Shown: positions 53,198-58,829 of the stretch, one piece after another
How positions within the stretch are numbered: position 1 is the first letter of the stretch
How the letters are laid out: each line of letters begins with the position of its first letter
Source: an alpha proteobacterium SCGC AAA240-E13
GTDB taxonomy: Bacteria; Pseudomonadota; Alphaproteobacteria; Pelagibacterales; Pelagibacteraceae
Assembly: GCA_000504625.1 (NCBI GenBank)
Contig: AZHR01000006.1
Coordinates: 1-58,829 of the forward strand
Direction of reading: 5' to 3'
Length of the DNA stretch: 58,829 nucleotides
Translations under genes and position numbers: made by a program
Notes under the pieces: model-generated
Told to the model about the DNA's origin: nothing
Database searches by the model: none
The model's input: the letters and a program-made list of their open reading frames with translations, nothing else

Positions 53198-53268
53198 GTC
53201 GCAGTTAAGAAAAAGAAACTAGAGATGAATAAATAAAAAAAACTATTTCTAGACGTTCTGAGTGCGAC
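53198..53268. repeat. Long imperfect hairpin, possible structured RNA
   Basis: Three nested complementary blocks line up: GTCGCA (53198-53203) with TGCGAC (53263-53268), AGAA (53208-53211) with TTCT (53256-53259), and CTAGA (53219-53223) with TCTAG (53248-53252), leaving an A-rich loop. The outer GC-containing arm is unusual for this genome. It could be part of a non-coding RNA on either strand. Confidence 0.4.
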
Positions 53269-53329
53269 CAAATTGCGAACAAGTCAATTGTATTATCTAT
53301 TCAAAATTTAAATAAGTGTCCAAAGACAA

Positions 53330-53392
53330 GGTGGCCAGAAACGGAATCAAGCCGTCGACACAAGCCTTTCCAGGGCTCAGCTCTACCAGCCG
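53330..53392 (-). pseudogene. Degenerate tRNA-like sequence (3' two thirds)
   Basis: On the minus strand the sequence reads like a tRNA from the D loop onward: GGCTGGTAGAGC, an anticodon arm GAGCC-CTGGAAA-GGCTT (perfect stem with one G-U; anticodon GGA if functional), a 5-nt variable loop, a T arm GACGG-CTTGATT-CCGTT, then TCTGGCC-A-CC-T. The T loop lacks the invariant TTC. The final A of CCA is absent, and the 5' acceptor and D-stem strands are not found upstream. The backbone looks more like a tRNA-Phe than a tRNA-Ser, because there is no long variable arm. A decayed tRNA or an attachment-site copy is likely. Confidence 0.5.
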
Positions 53393-53404
53393 ATATATAA
53401 GAAC

Positions 53405-53478
53405 AAGCCTGACTATTTAAAATAACTACTTAATTAATCAAAAAATTAAATTAAGTTTATTCTTAAAAAATCAGGCTT
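53405..53478 (-). terminator. Nested inverted repeat downstream of the csp gene
   Basis: AAGCCTGA (53405-53412) and TCAGGCTT (53471-53478) form a perfect 8-bp outer stem, enclosing a second stem ACTTAATT/AATTAAGT (53428-53435 and 53449-53456). It begins 15 bp after the csp stop on the minus strand. The long loop and lack of a solid T tract make it an unusual terminator; it could instead be a 3' UTR stabilising structure. Confidence 0.4.
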
Positions 53479-53493
53479 TTGATTTATGATGTT

Positions 53494-53700
53494 TTATGCA
53501 ATTTTTAAACTAATTGCCGAAGGACCTTTTTCACCATTCTCTACGTCGAATGTTACTTCTTGACCCTCATCCAGATGGTTTAAACCAGCTTCACGAACTG
53601 CAGATGAATGAACAAACACATCTTTTTCTTTATCTTCTCTTTCAATGAAACCATAACCTTTTGCTCCATTGAACCACTTTACTTTACCTTTTAGACTCAT
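53494..53700 (-). CDS. cspA: Cold-shock domain protein
   Basis: A 68-residue CSD protein of standard length: GKVKWFNGAKGYGFIER contains RNP1 (KGYGFIE), and DVFVHSSAV RNP2. It binds single-stranded RNA/DNA as an RNA chaperone. It is flanked by large spacers on both sides, which is exceptional in this window. A promoter and a 5'-terminal hairpin are visible upstream. The letter after csp is only a convention; it may not be the cold-induced paralogue. Confidence 0.95.
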   Translation of the reverse strand: MSLKGKVKWFNGAKGYGFIEREDKEKDVFVHSSAVREAGLNHLDEGQEVTFDVENGEKGPSAISLKIA

Positions 53701-53730
53701 TTTTACTTCTTTCTTTATTGTTTAACTTAT

Positions 53731-53750
53731 ATTGCTTACATTTAAGCAAT
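53731..53750 (-). promoter_or_regulatory. Perfect hairpin in the csp leader
   Basis: ATTGCTT and AAGCAAT form a perfect 7-bp stem around a 6-nt loop, 31-50 bp upstream of the csp ATG. If transcription starts where the upstream promoter suggests (about 53749), the hairpin is at the very 5' end of the mRNA, where it could protect the transcript or act as a temperature-sensitive element. Confidence 0.45.
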
Positions 53751-53755
53751 GTGCA

Positions 53756-53785
53756 TTTTTAATAGATTTAATAATGTTTTGTCAA
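53756..53785 (-). promoter_or_regulatory. Putative csp promoter
   Basis: On the minus strand a consensus TTGACA (53785-53780) is followed after 17-18 bp by TTAAAA/TAAAAA. The -35 box is perfect, the -10 box weaker. The predicted leader is about 50 nt and starts with the 7-bp hairpin. Confidence 0.5.
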
Positions 53786-53963
53786 TAAATAGTTTTGTAT
53801 ATTAATAGATTAATTTTTTTACCTTAATTTTTAGTCAAAGGAGTAACAATTCCTTCTGAATACCTTGAATTAAAACATCTAGATTATTGAATGTTTAAAT
53901 ACAAAAGGATCTTCTTTAATCGGGGTCTTTATAACAGACTTGATATCGCCTTTTAGCTCTCAG

Positions 53964-53991
53964 TTGAATTCACATTGTTTCTCTATTAAAT
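53964..53991 (+). promoter_or_regulatory. Putative promoter of tRNA-Leu
   Basis: TTGAAT (53964-53969), a 16-bp spacer and TTAAAT (53986-53991) precede the tRNA 5' end by 23 bp. The layout matches the tRNA-Met and rpsD promoters in this window. The transcript may continue into the DUF3047-like gene 14 bp past the tRNA. Confidence 0.45.
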
Positions 53992-54014
53992 ATATATATA
54001 AAAAACAACGAAAA

Positions 54015-54100
54015 GCCCTCGTGGTGAAATTGGTAGACACAAAGGACTTAAAATCCTTGCCATTTATGGAGTGCCGGTTCGAGTCCGGCCGAGGGCACCA
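54015..54100 (+). tRNA. tRNA-Leu (anticodon TAA)
   Basis: An 86-nt class II tRNA with encoded CCA. The acceptor stem pairs GCCCTCG with CGAGGGC, the D arm contains TGGTGAAATTGGTAGACAC, the anticodon loop is CTTAAAA, the long variable arm is present, and the T arm has CCGGTTCGAGTCCGG. All features are canonical for Leu(UAA). The next coding gene starts 14 bp after the CCA. Confidence 0.97.
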
Positions 54101-54114
54101 GAAAGGTATATAAT

Positions 54115-54735
54115 ATGAAAATTCTCATTTATTTTTTAACATTTTTTTTATTTTTTTTCCAAGTCTCTGCTAAAGAATTTCGAATTGATTTTAGTGATGA
54201 AGGAATGAAGCTCTTCAAGAAAAAAGGTTTTGGTAAAAAAACAATTTATGCTAATGGTATAGATGATAAAGGCTATTATCTAAAAGCTGTGGCGGACTCA
54301 GGTGCAACAGGAATTGGTATCAAAATTAAAAATAAAGAGCTTCTAAAAGAGATGCCTTTTTTAAATGTTACTTTTAAAATTGAACAGGATTTTACAAGTA
54401 TTGATCAAACAACTAAAGATGGTCACGATTGGGCTGCAAGAGTGATGATTGGACATGGCAAAAAAATTGGTTCTAAATTACTGAGTTTGTCCCACTCGTC
54501 ATTTTTAGATGAAGGATTTCTTCAACAAAGCCCATGGACTAAAGGCAGTCGTGATTATGTTATCTCTAACGACAAGAGTAATGAATGGCATACACGCAAA
54601 GTTAATGTAAAAGAATTGCTCGAAAAAACTCATAATATTTCTTTTACTAATTTTTTGGCAATATTTTCAGATTCTAACAACTCAGAGCAAAAAATTGTTG
54701 CATATTATCGAGATGTATATTTTAGTGATAAATAA
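54115..54735 (+). CDS. Exported DUF3047-like protein
   Basis: A 206-residue protein with a signal peptide (hydrophobic LIYFLTFFLFFFQVSA, cleavage before KEF). YLKAVADSGATGIGIKI, DWAARVMIGHG, SNEWHTRKVNVKELL and KIVAYYRDVYFS match my memory of DUF3047, a periplasmic beta-rich family of unknown role. It lies 14 bp after tRNA-Leu, probably on the same transcript, and 28 bp before nadK. No catalytic residues can be named. Confidence 0.65.
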   Translation: MKILIYFLTFFLFFFQVSAKEFRIDFSDEGMKLFKKKGFGKKTIYANGIDDKGYYLKAVADSGATGIGIKIKNKELLKEMPFLNVTFKIEQDFTSIDQTTKDGHDWAARVMIGHGKKIGSKLLSLSHSSFLDEGFLQQSPWTKGSRDYVISNDKSNEWHTRKVNVKELLEKTHNISFTNFLAIFSDSNNSEQKIVAYYRDVYFSDK

Positions 54736-54763
54736 TGTGATCCCGACCAATGCACTATAGAAT

Positions 54764-55540
54764 ATGAAATATAAAAAGATTCATTTTGCAATTGACAGAA
54801 AAAATGATCCTATTTCACAAAAATTAAAATTATTTAAAAAATTTAAAAAATATTCACCTTATAATTCAGATTTAATTGTAGTTTTGGGTGGGGATGGTTT
54901 TATGCTTGAAACATTAAAAAAACTTAGAAAATTCAATAAACCATTTTACGGAATGAATACTGGAACTTATGGTTTTTTAATGAACAAACTCAAAAATAAT
55001 AATTTTTTGGAAAATTTTTCAAAATCAAAAATTGTAACTATTACAGCCTTACAAATGGTTGCAAAAACCAAGCACAACATTGCCAAAAAGGAAATAGCGA
55101 TAAACGAAATTTCCATATTGAGACAGAGTAAACAAACAGCTTCCTTACAAATTAAAAAAGGAAAGAAAACTGTCATGAAAAAGCTAGTTTCCGACGGAGT
55201 ATTGGTATCAACACCTGCTGGAAGTACCGCCTATAATCTTTCTGTTCACGGTCCTATCTTATCTTTAAATTCAAAAAAATTAGCAATTACACCAATTAGT
55301 CCATTTAGACCAAGAAGATGGAAAGGAAGTGTAGTATCTGACAAATCAACAATAAGAATAACTAATCTGAACATAAAAAAAAGACCAATAAGCGTTGTGG
55401 CTGACAATGTAGAATTTAGAAATATAAAAAGTGTAAAAATTTTTGTTAATCGTAAAATTAAATTTAATTTACTTTATGATTCAAAAAGTAGTCTTAATAA
55501 AAAAATCAAAATAGAACAGGTGCGAAAAGAAATCAAATAA
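54764..55540 (+). CDS. nadK: NAD kinase
   Basis: A 258-residue ATP-NAD kinase. VVLGGDGFMLETL is the GGDG catalytic motif, YGMNTGTYGFLMN binds NAD, AINEISILR the NE motif, and DGVLVSTPAGSTAYNLSVHGPI the substrate loop. It phosphorylates NAD+ to NADP+. The stop overlaps the next start (TAATG), coupling it to the 812-residue dehydrogenase. Confidence 0.94.
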   Translation: MKYKKIHFAIDRKNDPISQKLKLFKKFKKYSPYNSDLIVVLGGDGFMLETLKKLRKFNKPFYGMNTGTYGFLMNKLKNNNFLENFSKSKIVTITALQMVAKTKHNIAKKEIAINEISILRQSKQTASLQIKKGKKTVMKKLVSDGVLVSTPAGSTAYNLSVHGPILSLNSKKLAITPISPFRPRRWKGSVVSDKSTIRITNLNIKKRPISVVADNVEFRNIKSVKIFVNRKIKFNLLYDSKSSLNKKIKIEQVRKEIK

Positions 55541-57978
55541 TGGTACAATTTTTGGAAAAAATAAAATCTCATGCTGAAATTGCAATAATAGGTGGAGGAA
55601 TTATGGGCGTAAGTTTGCTCTACCATTTAGCAAAAGAAGGATGGAAAGATTTAGTTTTAATAGAAAAGGGAGAATTGACTTCCGGATCAACCTGGCATGC
55701 GGCCGGTCAATGTCCGCAAATGATGGGAAGCTATAATTTGGCTAAAGTTCATTTACATTCTACAAATCTTTACAAAAAACTTGAAAAAGAAACTGGACAA
55801 TCAACTGGATGGCATGGTTGTGGAAGTTTAAGATTAGCCTACAAACAGGAAGACCTAGATTGGTTTCGTTATGTAAAAGGGATTTTGGACAATGTAGGGG
55901 CGCCAGCTGAAATAATTTCTACTAACGAAATTAAAAAAATACATCCATTTATAAAATTAGATGGAATTATTGGTGCTTTTCACACACCAGAAGATGGACA
56001 TACCGATCCAACAAGCACAACGAATGCCATGGCTAAAGGAGCTAGAAATCATGGAGCTAAAATATATAGAAAAAACAGAGTAACAGATATTAAATTGCTC
56101 CCTTCTGGAGAATGGAAACTAATCACTGAAAAAGGAGACATTGTTTGTGAGCATGTAGTTAATGCAGCAGGAAGTTATGGACCCGAAGTTGGACAAATGG
56201 TTGGATTAAAGAATATACCGTCCATTAATATGATCCATCATTATTTAGTTACCGATGAGCATCCAGCAATTAAAAAATTAGAAAAAGAGTTACCAGTCGT
56301 AAGAGATCCAATGGCTTCAGCTTATTTGAGACAGGAAGGCAAAGGTTTGTTAATTGGCCCTTATGAAAAAAATACAAAATGCTGGGCTTTAAATGGAATG
56401 GATTGGAAGTTCGATATGGAATTATTGGAGCCTGAACTTGATAGAATTGAAGAACATTTAAATATTGGAATGGATAGAATACCTCAATTTAAAGATATTG
56501 GAATTAAGAAAATTATTTGTGGACCCATCACCCATACACCAGATGATAATTTTCTTGCTGGTCCCGCACCAGGATTAAAAAATTTTTGGATGTTTTGTGG
56601 TGCAAGTATTGGCATTGCTCAAGGAGGAGGAGCCGGAAAATATATGGCTCAATGGATGACCTATGGTGATGCAGATATCAATATGTTGGAATTTGAACCT
56701 AGAAGATATATGAGTTGGGCGAATAAAGATTACGCAATTAAAAAATCATCAGATCAATACAGGAGGATGTATTTCACTCCCTTACCAAATGAAAGCATAG
56801 AAACTGGTAGACCTATGAAAAAAACACCTATTTATAATAAATTAAAAGAATCAGGAGCCATGTATTTAGATTCTTATGGTTGGGAAAAACCTTGCTGGTT
56901 TGCAAAAAAGGGAATGAAAGAAAAATATGGTTTTAAAAGAACAAATGCTTTTACTTATGTTCAAAAAGAATGTGAAAATGTTCAAAATAATGTTGGTGTT
57001 TTAGATTTAAGTACTTTTGCAAAATATGAGATTTCTGGAAAACAAAGCGAATCTTTTTTAGATCGTTTGTGCGCAAACAAGATTCCAAAAAAAGATGGAA
57101 GTATTGTTCTTACCCATATGCTTAATGAAAAAGGACGTATTCAAACGGAATTAACAATCACTCGTTTTCCAAATAACGTTTTTTATGTTCTCTCTTCTAC
57201 AGCTTCTGAAATTAGAGATTTAGATTGGTTTAATCGTTATCTTAAAAAAGGAGAGAATGTAAGTATTAAAAATGTTACCCAGAATTATGGAGTGCTTGTT
57301 CTGGCAGGACCAAACTCGAGAAAAGTATTGTCTCAATTAACTTCTCAAAATTTACATAATAATAATTTTCCTTGGCTTAAAGGAAAAGAAATTTTAATTA
57401 ACAAAATTCCAGTGAGAGCACTTAGAGTAAATTATGTTGGTGAATTAGGCTGGGAACTTCATCATCCTATGGATCAAATGGAATCTTTATATGATTCAAT
57501 CTATGAAGTAGGTAAAAAGGAAAATATAATTAATTTTGGAACTTATGCAGTAAATTCTTTACGAATGGAAAAAGCATACAGGGGTTGGGGTAGTGAACTT
57601 ACTGGTGAAATTAGTTTAGTTGAAGCTGGCATGAATCGTTTTTTTAATTTGAAGAAAAAAAATAGTTTTATTGGGGCCAAAGCACTTCAAGAAAAAGCTC
57701 AATCCGGAGTTGATATTAAAATTGTTTACTTGGAAGTTGATGCGAACAATGCCGATGCGAGAGGTAATGAACCTGTTTACCATAATAATAAAGTGGTGGG
57801 AGTGGTTACTTCAGGAGGATATGGATTTAGAACCAAAAAAAGTCTAGCATTCGCTTACGTAAAATCAGATTTTGCTACTGGAGGAAACTTAGAAGTCGAA
57901 ATTCAAGGTCAAAGAAGAAAAACAAAAATACTCGATAAAGTTGTGTATGATCCGGACAATCAGAAATTAAGAGCCTAA
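55540..57978 (+). CDS. Dimethylglycine/sarcosine dehydrogenase-like flavoprotein with GcvT domain
   Basis: An 812-residue multidomain enzyme. The N-terminal DAO domain has IGGGIMGVSLLYHL, and TSGSTWHAAG carries the His (His53) used for covalent FAD attachment in this family. An FAO_M-type middle part is followed by a C-terminal GcvT tetrahydrofolate domain (about residues 430-812). It probably demethylates dimethylglycine or sarcosine, passing the one-carbon unit to THF. It is coupled to nadK by TAATG and followed 61 bp later by a DmdA-like gene, giving a small methyl-donor module. The exact methylamine is not certain. Confidence 0.85.
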   Translation: MVQFLEKIKSHAEIAIIGGGIMGVSLLYHLAKEGWKDLVLIEKGELTSGSTWHAAGQCPQMMGSYNLAKVHLHSTNLYKKLEKETGQSTGWHGCGSLRLAYKQEDLDWFRYVKGILDNVGAPAEIISTNEIKKIHPFIKLDGIIGAFHTPEDGHTDPTSTTNAMAKGARNHGAKIYRKNRVTDIKLLPSGEWKLITEKGDIVCEHVVNAAGSYGPEVGQMVGLKNIPSINMIHHYLVTDEHPAIKKLEKELPVVRDPMASAYLRQEGKGLLIGPYEKNTKCWALNGMDWKFDMELLEPELDRIEEHLNIGMDRIPQFKDIGIKKIICGPITHTPDDNFLAGPAPGLKNFWMFCGASIGIAQGGGAGKYMAQWMTYGDADINMLEFEPRRYMSWANKDYAIKKSSDQYRRMYFTPLPNESIETGRPMKKTPIYNKLKESGAMYLDSYGWEKPCWFAKKGMKEKYGFKRTNAFTYVQKECENVQNNVGVLDLSTFAKYEISGKQSESFLDRLCANKIPKKDGSIVLTHMLNEKGRIQTELTITRFPNNVFYVLSSTASEIRDLDWFNRYLKKGENVSIKNVTQNYGVLVLAGPNSRKVLSQLTSQNLHNNNFPWLKGKEILINKIPVRALRVNYVGELGWELHHPMDQMESLYDSIYEVGKKENIINFGTYAVNSLRMEKAYRGWGSELTGEISLVEAGMNRFFNLKKKNSFIGAKALQEKAQSGVDIKIVYLEVDANNADARGNEPVYHNNKVVGVVTSGGYGFRTKKSLAFAYVKSDFATGGNLEVEIQGQRRKTKILDKVVYDPDNQKLRA

Positions 57979-58039
57979 ACGATTTTATCTAGACAACTAA
58001 AATGAAATAAAGCATATTCCGAATTTCAAAGGGAGATTC

Positions 58040-58829
58040 ATGGCAACAAGAACAAATACACCACCAAAACCTCATCTGGGATTTGGCACAAGAATTAGAA
58101 AGTCACCATATTTTGAATCTACTTTAAAATGGGGCTGCAAGGAATATACCACTTATAATCACATGTATTTTCCCGTTTATTATAATACTCCCGAAGAGGA
58201 TTTTTGGAGTTTAGTTAATGACGTTACACTTTGGGATGTTGCTGTAGAACGACAAGTAGAAATTAAAGGACCGGATGCAGCAAAATTTACACAATTATTA
58301 ACGCCGAGAAATTTATCAAACTGCCAAGTTGATCAGTGTAAATATGTTTTAAATACAAATTATCAGGGTGGAATTCTTAGTGATCCTATATTGTTAAAAT
58401 TGGCAGAAGATCATTGGTGGTATTCGATTTCAGATAGCGATCTTTTGCTTTGGGCTATGGGTGTTGCTGGTAACGGCAAATACGATATTGAGCTGAAAGA
58501 GCCAGATGTTTCACCTCTACAAGTTCAAGGACCAAAATCAAGAGCTTTGATGAATGATTTATTCGGATCATGGATTAATGATCTCAAATATTACTGGTGT
58601 AAACAAACAGATTTAGATGGAATACCAGTTGTTGTTTCACGAACAGGGTGGAGCGGCGAGATTGGTTATGAAGTTTACCTTAGAGATGAAAAACGTGGTG
58701 CAGATTTATATGAAAAGATTATGGCTGCTGGCAAACAGTACAAAATTGCTCCAACAGGTCCGTCGCAAATTAGAAGAGTTGAAGCTGGAATTTTTTCATA
58801 CTTTCAAGATATGAGAGTGACAGATAATC
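58040..58829 (+). CDS. DmdA-like GcvT-family methyltransferase, 3' truncated
   Basis: An open frame of 263 codons runs off the window end. ATG 58040 is preceded by GGGAG at 4-8 bp. The protein has YTTYNHMYFPVYYN, VTLWDVAVERQVEIKG, LLTPRNLS, ISDSDLLLWAMGV, SPLQVQGPKS and SRTGWSGEIGYEVY, the layout of GcvT-fold enzymes and especially of DMSP demethylase DmdA, which transfers a methyl group from DMSP to THF. Some SAR11 paralogues of this family are not DmdA, so the substrate is tentative. It follows the dimethylglycine dehydrogenase-like gene, consistent with a THF-methyl module. Confidence 0.75.
   Translation, partial: MATRTNTPPKPHLGFGTRIRKSPYFESTLKWGCKEYTTYNHMYFPVYYNTPEEDFWSLVNDVTLWDVAVERQVEIKGPDAAKFTQLLTPRNLSNCQVDQCKYVLNTNYQGGILSDPILLKLAEDHWWYSISDSDLLLWAMGVAGNGKYDIELKEPDVSPLQVQGPKSRALMNDLFGSWINDLKYYWCKQTDLDGIPVVVSRTGWSGEIGYEVYLRDEKRGADLYEKIMAAGKQYKIAPTGPSQIRRVEAGIFSYFQDMRVTDN

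Larger units (their letters stand above)
52715..53493. other. 779-bp region between bioY and the csp gene: small ORFs, hairpins, tRNA-like relic
   Basis: No standard gene fills this stretch. From left to right it holds a possible 48-codon basic ORF (+, 52768-52914), two tiny hydrophobic ORFs (-, 52962-53033 and 53043-53120), a long imperfect hairpin (53198-53268), a degenerate tRNA-like sequence (-, 53330-53392) and a nested inverted repeat after the csp gene (53405-53478). Each is described separately. The base composition is less AT-extreme around 53130-53400 than in neighbouring spacers, which is what a structured RNA or transferred remnant would show. Confidence 0.6.
53701..54014. other. 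314-bp spacer between csp and tRNA-Leu
   Basis: This spacer contains the csp promoter and leader hairpin on the minus strand and the tRNA-Leu promoter near 53964-53991. The remaining 53800-53960 shows short inverted repeats only (for example AAGGA/TCCTT near 53838-53855). I see no ORF with coding character and no recognisable RNA there. Confidence 0.5.

Noticed and set aside
53040..53400. Possible two-piece (permuted) tmRNA because of the tRNA-like end and nearby hairpin
   Set aside because: No tag reading frame with an Ala-Ala end, no intact T arm and no complementary 5' acceptor strand could be found; an anticodon arm is present, which tmRNA lacks.
58617..58814. Complete plus-strand ORF of 65 codons near the window end
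   Set aside because: It is an alternative frame within the DmdA-like coding region, which is open from 58040 to the window end and has clear family motifs.

Overview
This window looks like a piece of a streamlined marine alphaproteobacterium, most likely Pelagibacterales (SAR11) or a close relative. The DNA is very AT-rich. Genes are packed with gaps of 0-80 bp and many 1-14 bp overlaps. The gene content is typical of such genomes: a DMSP-demethylase-like GcvT protein, a dimethylglycine/sarcosine dehydrogenase-like protein, class II DAHP synthase, the alphaproteobacterial purB-purC-purS-purQ-purL-bolA-grxD string, and a methylcitrate cycle. The lineage is inferred from gene content and composition; no rRNA is present to confirm it.

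Layout. 1-2.5 kb: end of a MORN-repeat protein, an enoyl-CoA hydratase-like protein and a CoA-binding protein. 2.6-6.9 kb: tRNA-Met(CAT), then a surface-sugar island (methyltransferase, rfbC, rfbA, rfbB, a GT2 glycosyltransferase; no rfbD). 6.9-12.8 kb: a metabolic cluster of apt, mtnP, mtnA, a class-II-aldolase/SDR fusion and an AdoMet-decarboxylase/spermidine-synthase fusion. Together these suggest that spermidine synthesis releases methylthioadenosine, which is salvaged to AMP, DHAP and a methylthio-alcohol (a DHAP-shunt-like route). 12.9-17.4 kb: a polar amino acid/opine-type ABC transporter with an internal terminator, followed by a DadA-like oxidoreductase. 17.4-25.8 kb: nitrilase-family amidase, DUF6165, GT9 and GT4 glycosyltransferases, a redox protein, 3-hydroxyisobutyrate-type dehydrogenase, MFS permease, rpoZ, dusA, TauE/SafE. 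25.8-34.5 kb: phosphomannomutase, nrdAB, prpDBC, LysE exporter. 34.5-43.5 kb: gph, an acetyltransferase-only GlmU, glmS, DAHP synthase, cysS, cimA, an rRNA/tRNA methylase and rpsD. 43.5-50.8 kb: grxD, bolA and the purine operon with map and sfsA upstream. 50.8-52.7 kb: CinA-like protein, gamma-glutamylcyclotransferase-like protein, a 30-codon relic of a GCS2-type ligase and bioY.

52.7-54.0 kb is the least ordinary stretch: about 1.3 kb with only a cold-shock gene as a standard gene. It also holds a degenerate tRNA-like sequence, a long imperfect hairpin and two adjacent tiny hydrophobic ORFs (25 and 23 codons) on the minus strand. 54.0-58.8 kb: tRNA-Leu(TAA), a DUF3047-like exported protein, nadK, an 812-aa one-carbon dehydrogenase and a DmdA-like gene cut by the window end.

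The findings I rate highest are the MTA/DHAP-shunt locus with two fusion enzymes, the RNA-like/micro-ORF region between bioY and the csp gene, the standalone GlmU acetyltransferase, and the RNR lacking ATP cones. Nothing resembling a CRISPR array, insertion sequence or prophage was seen.
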